Origin: CAYVTM01 sp964454645
GTDB taxonomy: Bacteria; Bacteroidota; Bacteroidia; Sphingobacteriales; Sphingobacteriaceae
Direction: 5' to 3'
Assembly: GCA_964454645.1 (NCBI GenBank)
Contig: CAYVTM010000009.1
Coordinates: 1-64,000 of the forward strand
DNA: 64,000 bases
Shown: positions 32,083-42,252 of the stretch, in pieces
Numbering within the stretch: position 1 is the first letter of the stretch
Layout of the letters: each line of letters opens with the position of its first letter
The notes under the pieces: model-generated
What the model was told of the DNA's origin: nothing
Seen by the model: the letters and a program-made list of their open reading frames with translations, nothing else
The model's database searches: none
Position numbers and translations under genes: made by a program

Positions 32083-33954
32083 ATGAGTAATTTTATATCT
32101 GCCGAACAGTTAGGTCATTCTTTTCAAGATCATTGGTTATTTCGTGGACTTAATCTCGGATTGAATTCCGGGCAGCGTATGGCCCTGGTTGGCGTGAACG
32201 GTGCTGGAAAATCTACATTGATGAAAATTCTTTCCGGAAAAATTCAGGCTCAGGAGGGAAAAGTAATTCGTACTAAAGACTTACGCGTAGGATATTTAGA
32301 TCAGGATCCACAGTTTGATGGCGAGCAAACCATCAGTGATTTCATCTTTAGCATGGACAATGTCCAGCAGCAACTGATCCGTCAATACGAGGAACTCATC
32401 GAAGATCCGAATGCCGACAGCGAAGCCATCGGAAAACTTACCGATGAATTGAGCAATGCCAATGCCTGGGAATATGAACATACCATTCGTCAAATTCTGG
32501 GAATACTTGATATACATCATTACCATCAACATATAAAGACACTTTCGGGTGGACAAAAAAAACGTTTAGCGCTTGCTAAATTATTAATTGACGACCCCGA
32601 TGTTTACATTTTGGATGAGCCTACCAACCATCTCGACATAGATACTATTGAATGGCTAGAAGATTATCTAAAACAAGGTAATAAAACATTGCTGCTGGTA
32701 ACGCACGACCGTTATTTTCTGGATAATGTATGTAATGAAATTATAGAACTCGATAACGGGAAAGTGTTTAGTTACAAAGGAAACTACAGTTATTACTTAG
32801 AAAAAAAAGCTGAGCGGGAAGCGATGGATGAGGCTAGTTTAAACAAGAACTTAAACTTACTCAAAAAAGAACTGGAATGGATGCGTCGTCAACCCAAGGC
32901 ACGTACCACCAAATCGAAATCGCGTATCGATTCTTTTCATGATTTGGAAGAAAAAACAAAGGGCAAAAAAGTAAAAGCAGAAGTAGAGCTAAATGTTAAA
33001 GTCGCTTTACAAGGAAATAAAATTCTTGAACTTCACCGTATCGGTAAGCAGTTCGGGGATCTGAACATCGTAAACGATTTCAGCTATGTTTTTAAAAAAG
33101 GAGATCGCATTGGCGTAGCCGGGAAAAATGGTACAGGAAAATCGACTTTCCTAAACCTTATTACTAAACAGGTCGAGCCCGATAAAGGAAAAATTATTGT
33201 GGGGGAAACGACTGTCTTCGGATACTACGAACAAAAAGGATTACAGTTTGATGAACAAGAACGGGTGATAGATATTGTGAAAAACATTGCCGAATACATT
33301 ACTATGGCAGATGGTTCAACCATCTCCGCATCGGCATTGCTGACACGTTTCCTTTTCCCTCCCAACAAGCAATACGGCATGGTAAGCAAACTGAGCGGCG
33401 GGGAAAAAAAACGATTACACCTGATGCGTATCTTAATGGCAAATCCGAACTTCTTAATTCTCGATGAGCCTACCAACGATTTAGATATCGACACCTTAAA
33501 TGTATTGGAAGAGTTTTTAATAAACTACAAGGGCTGCCTGGTGATGGTATCACACGACAGGTACTTGGTAGATAAATTAACGGATCAACTTTTTATTTTC
33601 GAAGGAAACGGAGAAGTACAAATCTACAACGGTAATTATACCGATTACCGTTTGGAACGTGATGAAGAAGAAGCAAGGCAAAAAGTTATATTGAAAAACG
33701 AGAAAGCAAAAGAGCAAGCCATAACAACAAATCCGAGTCCTGCTAAAACAAAACTGACTTATAAAGAACAAAAAGAGTTGGAGCAATTGGATAAAGATAT
33801 TGCGGATTTGGGGGAACAACACAAAACCATTACGGGACAATTATCAAATACAACTGATGTAGAAGAAATTATTCGTCTGTCGAGTGACCTGGAATCCCTA
33901 AAGCAAAAGCTGGACCTTAAGGAATTACGTTGGCTGGAACTGAACGAAAAATAA
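32083..33954 (+). CDS. Uup-type ABC-F ATPase
   Basis: A 623-residue ABC-F protein with two ATPase domains: Walker A GVNGAGKST (about 37) and GKNGTGKST (about 347), signatures LSGGQKKRLALAKLL and LSGGEKKRLHLMRIL, and DEPTNHLD/DEPTNDLD Walker B motifs. The long linker between the domains contains LKKELEWMRRQPKARTTKSKSR. The C-terminal region (about 545-623) is a charged coiled coil as in Uup, which binds DNA or ribosomal RNA. It is distinct from EttA, the other ABC-F in the window. Likely acts on ribosomes. Confidence 0.88.
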   Translation: MSNFISAEQLGHSFQDHWLFRGLNLGLNSGQRMALVGVNGAGKSTLMKILSGKIQAQEGKVIRTKDLRVGYLDQDPQFDGEQTISDFIFSMDNVQQQLIRQYEELIEDPNADSEAIGKLTDELSNANAWEYEHTIRQILGILDIHHYHQHIKTLSGGQKKRLALAKLLIDDPDVYILDEPTNHLDIDTIEWLEDYLKQGNKTLLLVTHDRYFLDNVCNEIIELDNGKVFSYKGNYSYYLEKKAEREAMDEASLNKNLNLLKKELEWMRRQPKARTTKSKSRIDSFHDLEEKTKGKKVKAEVELNVKVALQGNKILELHRIGKQFGDLNIVNDFSYVFKKGDRIGVAGKNGTGKSTFLNLITKQVEPDKGKIIVGETTVFGYYEQKGLQFDEQERVIDIVKNIAEYITMADGSTISASALLTRFLFPPNKQYGMVSKLSGGEKKRLHLMRILMANPNFLILDEPTNDLDIDTLNVLEEFLINYKGCLVMVSHDRYLVDKLTDQLFIFEGNGEVQIYNGNYTDYRLERDEEEARQKVILKNEKAKEQAITTNPSPAKTKLTYKEQKELEQLDKDIADLGEQHKTITGQLSNTTDVEEIIRLSSDLESLKQKLDLKELRWLELNEK

Positions 33955-34085
33955 AACCGGATATGACCGAGCCTTAACTTCATGCTCTTCACAAAAAGCA
34001 TTCAACGCGCAGGTCCAACCATGCCCATTTTAAAAAGAGAGTATTTTATCTTGATACCCGGAAATACTATTCCCGGAAAAACGCA

Positions 34086-36791
34086 TTAAAATAATTTCGT
34101 CTGCCCTTCTCCATCCATATCAATATCATCGGGATTGGTAATGGTAAACTCTATCTTATCGTTCGTTTTTTTTTCAGCTTTTGTATTTTTATTGGCATTG
34201 ATTGTTTCCAAAGCTTTTTGTACTGCCTCCATATCTTCCTCATCCACTTCATCAATATTCAACGTTTCCGAAATATCAATTACTCCTTTTACCGGATGCT
34301 TACCCATCTTATTCCCGATGGCTTTCATCCCTTTTACTTCAATAAAGGAAGCTACATTAAATTCGAGATCAGCAGCCTGCGTTTTACCTTCCTTCGCAAA
34401 CACCACCTTTACAATTGGCTCGATGAGTGTGCTTGCATACCAGCATTTAGAGCCCGGAGCATCTGTTATGAAGCTGAATTTTTTATTGATAGTTGTATTA
34501 TCGACCAGGAAACGTTTTACATACGAGGATTTATTATTTGCATCGTAATGAATTACATTCACAACACGTTCTGGATCAAATTTTTCGAGAACAAAATATT
34601 TATCTTCATAATGATTGGTCAAATCGAAATTTGTCAATTCATAAGACCCATCCTGATAAATAACAATAATTTTATCATCACCCTGGAAAGTGCCTAAATA
34701 CCGGCCTCTCCCATCGGTATTCAATCGATGAATGGTATCATCAAACCAAATCGAACGTCCGCCTAAAGTAGAAACCCCCTTGCTTATCTGAACCACTTTC
34801 TTTACCGGAAATTTGGTAACGATATTACCCATAGAACCCCTGCCTTTTATAGCCAGTTCTGCAAAGTCGATATCAACGCTAAGTTTTCGCAGTTTTGCCA
34901 TCGGCTTTAATTGTACCGTAATCACTTCCGATTCTCCGTTCGGATTTACTGTAAAATATAATACTCCACTTCCTTTGGTACCCTGTGTTAAATCGTATTC
35001 TTTATCACGCGTAACCCCTCCTACGGAAAAACGTTTCACATAAGACTTACCACTTGCCCCGTCCCGGTAAATCATGTGATAAATTGTACGGTCATCATTC
35101 TTCTTAAACACAGCAACATGGATAATATCTTTTCCTACAAAAGTTTTATCGGCAACTTTAATCACTTTAAATTTCCCATCGGCACAGAATACAATGATAT
35201 CGTCGATATCGGAACAATCACTTACATACTCATCTTTTTTCAAACCAATACCCACAAATCCATCGGCACGATTCACATATAGTTTTTGATTCGCTAAAGC
35301 TACCTGTGCCGCCTGCACTTTATCAAACAACTTAATCTCGGTTTTTCTTTCACGACCCTTTCCGTATTTCTCTTTTAAGTTCTGGAAATATGCTATGGCA
35401 TAATCGGTCAGGTTTTTAAGATTATGTTTTACTTCTTTAATCTCTTTCTCAATTTCTTTCAGTAATTCATCAGCTTTGAAGCCATCGAATTTCGATATAC
35501 GTTTAATCTTTATCTCTGTTAAAGCAATGATATCCTCTTCGGTAACCTCTCGTAAAAGTTTTTGTTTAAAGGGTTCCAAGCCTTTATCAATAGTAGAAAT
35601 TACCGCTTCGAAGGTTTCGCACTCTTCAATATCACGATAGATCCTGTTTTCAATAAATATTTTTTCGAGTGATGAAAAATGCCATTTCTCATTTAATGTA
35701 TCGAGACGAATTTGTAATTCTTTCTTTAATAATGATTTCGTATATCCCGTACTTTCAGTGAGTATATCATTCACACTCATGAAATAGGGCTTATCATTTT
35801 TAATAATACAGGTATTTGGTGAGATAGATACTTCACAATCGGTAAAAGCATACAATGCGTCGATGGTAACATCCGGAGAAATACCCGGTGCCAGATGTAC
35901 AATAATTTCTACATCTTTTGCCGTATTATCTTCAATCTTTTTGATTTTGATTTTGCCCTTATCATTTGCATTGATAATGCTATCAATTAATCCACCGGTA
36001 GTTGTACTAAAAGGAATTTCGGTAATCGCCAGTGTTTTCTTATCACGCTCGACAATCTTTGCGCGCACACGTACTTTTCCTCCGCGCTGCCCTTCGTTGT
36101 AATTTGTAAAATCGGCCATTCCCGCCGTTAAAAAATCGGGAAGCAGATTAGGCCGGTTACCTTTTAATACTTCAACAGAAGCCTCGATGAGTTCGTTGAA
36201 ATTATGCGGTAATATTTTCGTTGCCAGACCTACTGCAATACCATCAGCCCCCTGCGCCAATAACAAAGGGAATTTCACAGGCAAAGTAATCGGCTCTCTG
36301 TTTCTTCCGTCGTAGGATAATTGCCATTCGGTAGTTTGCGGATTGAAGACTACTTCATTTGCAAATTTCGAAAGGCGGGCCTCGATATAACGAGGTGCTG
36401 CAGCGCTGTCTCCCGTAATCGGGTCACCCCAGTTTCCCTGACAATCGATCAATAGATCTTTTTGTCCGATTTGCACCATCGCATCACCAATGGAGGCATC
36501 CCCATGAGGATGATACTTCATGGTATTTCCAATCACATTCGCCGCTTTGTTGTAGCGCCCATCATCCATCTCTTTTAAAGAATGAAGAATACGACGTTGA
36601 ACAGGCTTTAATCCATCATAAATATTCGGAACCGCACGATCTAAAATCACATAAGATGCATAATCCAAAAACCAATTTTCGTACAAACCATTAATTGGTA
36701 TAGCAGTATGATGCAATCCGTCTTCAGGAATTTCTGCTAAATGTTGACGCTCGTCTTGCGGTTTATATTCTGCTTTCTCTTTCTTTGCCAT
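34086..36791 (-). CDS. parC: DNA topoisomerase IV subunit A
   Basis: A 901-residue type IIA topoisomerase breakage-reunion subunit, decatenating chromosomes with ParE. The N-terminal domain has the RAVPNIYDGLKPVQRRILH region and catalytic Tyr135 in APRYIEARLS. A coiled coil (about 430-480) leads to a C-terminal beta-pinwheel. The GyrA-box QRRGGxG is not seen; the nearest is KGRGSMGN, so ParC is favoured over GyrA. It follows parE after 21 bases, the standard Bacteroidota arrangement of topoisomerase IV. The C-terminus is extended by an acidic tail with NTKAEKKTNDK. Confidence 0.88.
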   Translation of the reverse strand: MAKKEKAEYKPQDERQHLAEIPEDGLHHTAIPINGLYENWFLDYASYVILDRAVPNIYDGLKPVQRRILHSLKEMDDGRYNKAANVIGNTMKYHPHGDASIGDAMVQIGQKDLLIDCQGNWGDPITGDSAAAPRYIEARLSKFANEVVFNPQTTEWQLSYDGRNREPITLPVKFPLLLAQGADGIAVGLATKILPHNFNELIEASVEVLKGNRPNLLPDFLTAGMADFTNYNEGQRGGKVRVRAKIVERDKKTLAITEIPFSTTTGGLIDSIINANDKGKIKIKKIEDNTAKDVEIIVHLAPGISPDVTIDALYAFTDCEVSISPNTCIIKNDKPYFMSVNDILTESTGYTKSLLKKELQIRLDTLNEKWHFSSLEKIFIENRIYRDIEECETFEAVISTIDKGLEPFKQKLLREVTEEDIIALTEIKIKRISKFDGFKADELLKEIEKEIKEVKHNLKNLTDYAIAYFQNLKEKYGKGRERKTEIKLFDKVQAAQVALANQKLYVNRADGFVGIGLKKDEYVSDCSDIDDIIVFCADGKFKVIKVADKTFVGKDIIHVAVFKKNDDRTIYHMIYRDGASGKSYVKRFSVGGVTRDKEYDLTQGTKGSGVLYFTVNPNGESEVITVQLKPMAKLRKLSVDIDFAELAIKGRGSMGNIVTKFPVKKVVQISKGVSTLGGRSIWFDDTIHRLNTDGRGRYLGTFQGDDKIIVIYQDGSYELTNFDLTNHYEDKYFVLEKFDPERVVNVIHYDANNKSSYVKRFLVDNTTINKKFSFITDAPGSKCWYASTLIEPIVKVVFAKEGKTQAADLEFNVASFIEVKGMKAIGNKMGKHPVKGVIDISETLNIDEVDEEDMEAVQKALETINANKNTKAEKKTNDKIEFTITNPDDIDMDGEGQTKLF

Positions 36792-36812
36792 CTTTTAAAA
36801 AATCTTTTGCGA

Positions 36813-38693
36813 TTATTCATTTTCCATTTCCAAGGCTTCCGGCTCAAAGGCCATTTCCTTATCATCTTTTTCCACCTTCAAATTTTTAATAATAAACTCC
36901 TGACGTGCCGGAGAGTTTTTTCCCATAAAATATTCGAGCATTTGCTGCAGCTTATGTTCTTTTGAAATAATAACCGGATCTAAACGTATATCTTTTCCTA
37001 TAAACAAACCAAACTCATCCGGAGAAATTTCTCCAAGTCCCTTAAAGCGGGTAATCTCGGAACGTTGCCCCAGCTTCTGCAAGGCTTTTCGGCGTTCCTC
37101 CTCGGAGTAGCAATAAATGGTTTCTTTCTTATTACGCACCCGGAACAAAGGAGTCTGCAGAATATAAACATGCCCTGCTTTTACAATATCGGGGAAAAAT
37201 TGCAAGAAGAAAGTCATCATCAATAAACGTATATGCATACCGTCCACATCGGCATCGGTAGCAATAACAATATTATTGTAACGTAAACCTTCAATTCCAT
37301 CCTCAATATTTAAAGCATGTTGCAATAAATTGAACTCCTCATTTTCATAAACGATTTTCTTGGTTAATCCGAAAGAGTTCAAAGGTTTTCCTTTCAAGCT
37401 GAATACAGCCTGAATTTCAACATCGCGTGATTTAGTAATTGAACCACTAGCAGAATCGCCCTCGGTAATAAACAAAGTTGTCTCGAAACGACGCTCATGC
37501 TTATCATCATCCAGATGCACTTTACAATCGCGAAGCTTACGGTTATGCAGAGCCGCTTTCTTTGCGCGCTCGTTAGCAAGTTTTTTGATACCGGCAATTT
37601 CTTTACGCTCCCGTTCCGATTGCATAATACGCTTCAACATAGCATCAGCAACATCAGAATGTTTGTGTAAATAATTATCCAACTCGGTTTTCACAAAATC
37701 ATTCAGCCAGTTACGAATAGTAGGCCCTTCGGGAGCGGCATTGATAGAACCTAATTTGGTTTTAGTCTGTGATTCAAAAACCGGCTCCTGGATACGAATA
37801 CTAATTGCAGCTACAATCGATGCACGTACATCTGTAGCATCATACTCTTTCTTAAAAAATTCGCGCACGGTTTTTACTACCGCTTCACGAAATGCGGCCT
37901 GATGAGTTCCCCCCTGAGTAGTATGTTGTCCGTTTACGAAGGAATAATATTCTTCTCCGTACTGGTTATTATGTGTCATCGCAATCTCGATATCCTCACC
38001 TTTTAGATGTATAATCGGATAACGAATGGTATCATCGGTTTTGCGATCTAATAAATCATATAGTCCTCGTTGCGATGCATATTTTTCTCCATTAAAAATA
38101 ATGGTAAGCCCGGCATTCAGATACACATAATTCCAAATCATGTTCTGAATAAATTCGGGGATAAAGCGATAGTTACGGAAAATTTCATCATCGGGGGTGA
38201 AGGTGATGGAAGTACCGTTGCGTTGCGTTGTGCTTTCTTCTTTCTGATCGAGAGTTAGGTTTCCGCGTTTAAATTCTGCTGATTTTGTTTTCCCATCGCG
38301 GTATGATTGCACTTTGAAATATGAAGAAAGGGCGTTGACGGCCTTGGTTCCCACACCATTCAGACCGACTGATTTTTGAAAGGCTTTGGAGTCGTATTTA
38401 CCCCCGGTATTAATTTTCGATACACAATCGATTACTTTCCCCAAAGGAATACCACGACCGTAATCACGGACAATGACTTTATGATCGGAGATGTTGAGTT
38501 CAATCGTTTTCCCCGCACCCATCACAAACTCATCGATGGAGTTGTCGATAATTTCTTTTACTAAAATATAGATTCCATCATCGTGGGAAGAACCGTCGCC
38601 CAACTTTCCGATATACATTCCCGGACGTAAGCGTATATGCTCTTTCCAATCGAGTGAACGAATATCATCTTCGTTATAATTCATTTCTGCCAT
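36813..38693 (-). CDS. parE: DNA topoisomerase IV subunit B
   Basis: The 626-residue ATPase subunit of topoisomerase IV. The GHKL ATPase domain has IIDNSIDEFVMGAG, VIVRDYGRGIPLG and GLNGVGTKAVNALS, and the QTKTKLGS switch segment. The TOPRIM domain has the metal-binding ITEGDSASGS near residue 410 and IVIATDADVDGMHIRLL. Length matches ParE more than GyrB of this phylum (about 650). It is the first gene of the parE-parC operon. Confidence 0.9.
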   Translation of the reverse strand: MAEMNYNEDDIRSLDWKEHIRLRPGMYIGKLGDGSSHDDGIYILVKEIIDNSIDEFVMGAGKTIELNISDHKVIVRDYGRGIPLGKVIDCVSKINTGGKYDSKAFQKSVGLNGVGTKAVNALSSYFKVQSYRDGKTKSAEFKRGNLTLDQKEESTTQRNGTSITFTPDDEIFRNYRFIPEFIQNMIWNYVYLNAGLTIIFNGEKYASQRGLYDLLDRKTDDTIRYPIIHLKGEDIEIAMTHNNQYGEEYYSFVNGQHTTQGGTHQAAFREAVVKTVREFFKKEYDATDVRASIVAAISIRIQEPVFESQTKTKLGSINAAPEGPTIRNWLNDFVKTELDNYLHKHSDVADAMLKRIMQSERERKEIAGIKKLANERAKKAALHNRKLRDCKVHLDDDKHERRFETTLFITEGDSASGSITKSRDVEIQAVFSLKGKPLNSFGLTKKIVYENEEFNLLQHALNIEDGIEGLRYNNIVIATDADVDGMHIRLLMMTFFLQFFPDIVKAGHVYILQTPLFRVRNKKETIYCYSEEERRKALQKLGQRSEITRFKGLGEISPDEFGLFIGKDIRLDPVIISKEHKLQQMLEYFMGKNSPARQEFIIKNLKVEKDDKEMAFEPEALEMENE

Positions 38694-38891
38694 ATCCTCT
38701 TAATACAAATTCCGTTAAAAATTATTGCTATTTCCGTACAAACATGCTCACAAAGCTAAAAATTTAAGCATTTAGCCTCTCAAAAAGATTTCAACATTAG
38801 TATATACAATTGTCCGATAGGAAAAAGGATATATCCCGGATAAGGATTTATATCAGTTTCGGTGTGGTCCTTGAGTTTATAAGCAAAACCT

Positions 38892-39314
38892 CTATAAATA
38901 TGATTTAATGGTAGTGAGTACCTGATCCATATCAACAGGTTTGTTAAAGTATTCACGCATCCCGGCAGAGACCACCTGTAATTTAGCGTCCATAGACATG
39001 TCGCCTGTTAATGCAAATACCGGTACCGACTCGTATTCTCTGATTCTTTTAATTTCCCGGGTTGCCTGAATACCATCCATGGTAGGCATGTGAATATCCA
39101 TCAGGATAAAATCGTAGCGAGGGAAAGCACTCATAGCCATGTCTATTGCCTGCAAACCATCGTAAGCAACATCAACCTTAAAGCCACAAATAACAAACAG
39201 ACGTTCGGACGTACGTTGAACAATCTTATCATCATCAACAAGCAATACTTTCAACAGCCTGTTATGATTATACTCAATAAAAAAATCTTTTAAACTCTGA
39301 TCCATAAATAACAT
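38892..39314 (-). CDS. Single-domain response regulator
   Basis: A 140-residue stand-alone receiver (CheY-like) with a 20-residue N-terminal extension. The acidic cluster is LLVDDDKIV, the phosphoacceptor Asp lies in FILMDIHMPTMDG, and the Lys is in YFNKPV. There is no output domain, so it must act by protein contacts, probably in a phosphorelay with a hybrid kinase encoded elsewhere. An ATG three codons later (39305) is an alternative start. It is divergent from the NsrR-like gene across a 265-base gap. Confidence 0.88.
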   Translation of the reverse strand: MLFMDQSLKDFFIEYNHNRLLKVLLVDDDKIVQRTSERLFVICGFKVDVAYDGLQAIDMAMSAFPRYDFILMDIHMPTMDGIQATREIKRIREYESVPVFALTGDMSMDAKLQVVSAGMREYFNKPVDMDQVLTTIKSYL

Positions 39315-39396
39315 TAAAAAAGAGTATCAACCCTTATGCTTGAGTTAAAGGGGTAATAATACTAAAAAAAAGAATCATTGAGAGCTAAAATTCCGA

Positions 39397-39472
39397 GAAT
39401 ATCAAAATATTCAGAAATACAAATGTATAAACATTTATCAATCTTAAAAATGTCCAAATAATTGCAATTATT
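39397..39472. promoter_or_regulatory. Three successive 16-bp palindromes
   Basis: GAATATCAAAATATTC (39397-39412, six-base arms), AAATGTATAAACATTT (39421-39436, six-base arms) and AATAATTGCAATTATT (39457-39472, fully palindromic) stand in a row in the shared upstream region of the receiver and Rrf2-type genes. The second loosely resembles the AAATG-type half-sites of NsrR. The region is AT-rich, so some palindromes may be chance. Confidence 0.4.
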
Positions 39473-39579
39473 CCATTTAACGATGATTTTCAAAAAATCC
39501 TATTCAGGAAGTATATAGCTTATAAATAATTTAGTACATTTAGCCACCCTATTTCACTTAATTAAATTTCTAAACACTT

Positions 39580-40017
39580 ATGCAACTTAGCCAATTTACA
39601 GATTTTGGACTACGTGTCCTGATCTATTTAGCCCAAAGGCCCGGCGGTAATCCGGCAACAATTACCGAACTGTCCAGTCAATTTAATATTTCACGCAATC
39701 ACTTAGTTAAGATTATTCAATTTTTGTCGAAACATCAGGTATTAGATGCTCAAAGGGGGCGTAAGGGCGGACTCCGCTTAGCACATGCCAGCGATGAGTT
39801 ACGGATTGGAAATCTGGTAAAACTTTTAGAGAGAAAAAATGAGTTATTCGATTGCCGGATTGCTCCTTGTTTCTTATTCGGACATTGTGTTTTCAAGGAT
39901 GTTATGGAAAAAGCGCATGCCGATTTTTTCAAATCCCTTAATCAATACACTCTTACAGACCTGGTTCAATCTCCTGCAAAAGAGAGGCTGGCTCATGCTT
40001 ATAGTCTTATTTCCTGA
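39580..40017 (+). CDS. Rrf2 family regulator, NsrR-like
   Basis: A 145-residue winged-helix regulator of the Rrf2 family. The N-terminal DNA-binding part has MQLSQFTDFGLRVLIYLA and the helix-turn-helix ITELSSQFNISRNHLVKIIQFL, followed by RGRKGGLRLA. The three cysteines Cys92, Cys97 and Cys103 (Cys-x4-Cys-x5-Cys) match the spacing of NsrR, which binds a nitric-oxide-sensitive [4Fe-4S] or [2Fe-2S] cluster. No nitric-oxide dioxygenase gene is adjacent. The gene ends tail-to-tail with the SpoIID-like gene, overlapping by 11 bases. Confidence 0.88.
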   Translation: MQLSQFTDFGLRVLIYLAQRPGGNPATITELSSQFNISRNHLVKIIQFLSKHQVLDAQRGRKGGLRLAHASDELRIGNLVKLLERKNELFDCRIAPCFLFGHCVFKDVMEKAHADFFKSLNQYTLTDLVQSPAKERLAHAYSLIS

Positions 40018-41149
40018 GTGTATCTTCCGGGTCTAAATATCGTACATCATCTATTCTTACTTCGGTATAATAATGATGTACGATATCTTCAAATGTATAG
40101 CCTAATTGTGCCATACGTATAGCGCCTTCCTGACACATACCTACACCATGCCCAAATCCCCTGCCTTTTAATACAACATAATTGTCCTGCTCTTCGATAT
40201 CAAAAAAAGTTGAGCGTAATTTAAAATCGGTACGCAGATCTTTATAACTTACCGTGCAACATGGCATATATACTGTCCGCATAGGAATACTACTCACACA
40301 AACACTGTCGATATGAGTTCCTGTTTTTTTTGAAAGGTAATCTACCCATGTAGTTTTATTGATTACTTTTTCCCAATGTGCCTGTTTCTCATTCACACAA
40401 AAAGTATCTCTTACCGAACGCAAATAGCTTCGGGGTTTGGACCATATATCTTCCGAATTCATGGTTTGCCCGCCACAGTTGGCATGGAATACGGACTCTA
40501 TCAATTGATAGCCGGCATCAATAATAACTAAGTTGGCAGTAGAATCAACTGCCGGCTTTATTAACATATTGAACCTGTTTTTACCGTGGTATACCTGACA
40601 ATGCACCTTATCACATAATTCAAAGCCTTCCGCTTTATGGCGGTCCAGATGCTTGAGTGCATAAGTGCGACAAATGATACCCTGCACTTTTAAGAGTTCC
40701 GGAAACTTTACAAAACCAATTTCCGATTCTACAACTCCGGCAACATAATTATCGAGATATACTTCGTTGTATAATGCCAGAATTCCCGAAGACGCTTTAA
40801 TTTCCAGGTTATTTTCATAAATCGAAGATTTAGCTTTGGGTGCAATTACATTGAGCCTGAAATTAGATAATGAATCGAAACTGAGTAATTTCAATGATTT
40901 ATAGGCTCCGATAACTGTGCTGTTTTTTTTCAACTGTATCTTCCCTTCCTTGTAAGTAAACGTAATACGATCGGATGAGTTAAGTTTAGAAAGAGTATCG
41001 GATTGATTCAGAATATAATATTCTCCCTGAAAGGAAGATAGCTGCACTTCACTGGCTTTGGTCTCCGCTAAAATACTTACACGAACATATTTTGCGGATA
41101 CGCTAAAAAAAGAAAATAAGAGAATTAATATAATCGCTATTCTTTTCAT
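40007..41149 (-). CDS. SpoIID/LytB domain protein
   Basis: A 380-residue protein with a signal peptide (about 1-19, MKRIAIILILLFSFFSVSAK) and a SpoIID/LytB domain. SpoIID is a peptidoglycan lytic transglycosylase and LytB enhances amidases. The motifs seen are VVESEIGFVKFPELLKVQGIICRTYALKH, VFHANCGGQTMNSEDIW, and GRGFGHGVGMCQEGAIRMA near the C-terminus. Expected in the periplasm acting on glycan strands. Its start overlaps the lpxB stop by four bases (ATGA), so the two are cotranslated. Confidence 0.88.
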   Translation of the reverse strand: MKRIAIILILLFSFFSVSAKYVRVSILAETKASEVQLSSFQGEYYILNQSDTLSKLNSSDRITFTYKEGKIQLKKNSTVIGAYKSLKLLSFDSLSNFRLNVIAPKAKSSIYENNLEIKASSGILALYNEVYLDNYVAGVVESEIGFVKFPELLKVQGIICRTYALKHLDRHKAEGFELCDKVHCQVYHGKNRFNMLIKPAVDSTANLVIIDAGYQLIESVFHANCGGQTMNSEDIWSKPRSYLRSVRDTFCVNEKQAHWEKVINKTTWVDYLSKKTGTHIDSVCVSSIPMRTVYMPCCTVSYKDLRTDFKLRSTFFDIEEQDNYVVLKGRGFGHGVGMCQEGAIRMAQLGYTFEDIVHHYYTEVRIDDVRYLDPEDTLRK

Positions 41150-42252
41150 TTCATAAATCCTTGTATAAATGCTGCTGCCTTTTGTGATGCTCCCGGCTCT
41201 CCCACCTTGTCTGCCAATTCCGAATAATCTGCTTCCATTTTTTTTCTATAACTTGTATCCGACAAGATACGACCGAGCTCAGCTTTTATTTTTTGTTCGG
41301 AACAGTCATCCTGAATAAGCTCCGTAACAATTTTCCTATCGACAATAAGATTTACCAAAGAGATAAAACGAATTTTAATTAAAAAACGTGCAATGCTTAC
41401 CGACAATGCATTTGCTTTGTAACAAACCACCTGTGGAACTTTAAACAAAGCCGTTTCGAGTGTAGCGGTTCCCGATGTAACGAGTGCTGCATCGGCATGT
41501 TTGAGTATATCGTAGGTTTGATTGAAAATTAAACGAGTATTCTCTATGCCTGAAAACGACTGATAATAGGATAGATCAAAACCCGGAGCTGCTGCAACAA
41601 TGAATGTATAATCGGGAAAATGTTTTACCACTTTCAACATTTCAGGGAGGATTCGCTTCAATTCCATCGCCCTGCTCCCGGGAAGAATGGCAATAATTTT
41701 TTTAGCTTCCAACTCATATTTCATTCTGAAATCGGGATCGAAAGAATAGTTTATAATAGCATCCATTAAGGGGTTTCCAACATAATTTACTTCGTAGCCG
41801 AACTTCTTATAAAAATCAACTTCAAAGGGAAGGATTACCAACATGTGATCAATCAAACGTTTTATCGTATGAACACGTTTTTGATTCCATGCCCATATTT
41901 TCGGAGAGATATAATAACAGGTTCTTATTCCAATGTTTTTTGCAAACTCCGCAACACGAAGATTAAACCCGGGAAAGTCAATAAAAATAACCATGTCGGG
42001 GTTGTAGCTTTGCAGATCTTCTTTGCAAGCATTGAGGTTTCGAAAAATACTACGCAGATGGAGGGCTACTTCGACAAATCCCATGTAAGAAAGTGTTCGG
42101 AAATGCTTTACCAGGGTTCCGCCTTCTGCTGCCATCAAACCGCCACCATAAAAACGAAATTCTGCCTGAGCATCGTTTGCTTTTATAGCACGCATCAAAT
42201 TAGAACCATGTAAATCTCCGGAAGCTTCGCCGGCAATTAAATAGTATTTCAT
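41146..42252 (-). CDS. lpxB: Lipid-A-disaccharide synthase
   Basis: LpxB joins UDP-2,3-diacylglucosamine and 2,3-diacylglucosamine-1-phosphate to make the lipid A disaccharide, at the inner face of the inner membrane. The 368-residue protein has AGEASGDLHGSNLMRAI, the family motif FYGGGLMAAEGGTLV, FIDFPGFNLRVA, YYISPKIWAW, ILPGSRAMELKRILP and VTSGTATLETALF, all typical. It overlaps the small gene before it by four bases and the SpoIID-like gene after it by four bases. Confidence 0.95.
   Translation of the reverse strand: MKYYLIAGEASGDLHGSNLMRAIKANDAQAEFRFYGGGLMAAEGGTLVKHFRTLSYMGFVEVALHLRSIFRNLNACKEDLQSYNPDMVIFIDFPGFNLRVAEFAKNIGIRTCYYISPKIWAWNQKRVHTIKRLIDHMLVILPFEVDFYKKFGYEVNYVGNPLMDAIINYSFDPDFRMKYELEAKKIIAILPGSRAMELKRILPEMLKVVKHFPDYTFIVAAAPGFDLSYYQSFSGIENTRLIFNQTYDILKHADAALVTSGTATLETALFKVPQVVCYKANALSVSIARFLIKIRFISLVNLIVDRKIVTELIQDDCSEQKIKAELGRILSDTSYRKKMEADYSELADKVGEPGASQKAAAFIQGFMK

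Noticed and set aside
34086..36791. Gyrase subunit A instead of ParC
   Set aside because: No GyrA-box in the C-terminal domain and direct linkage to parE; topoisomerase IV fits better.
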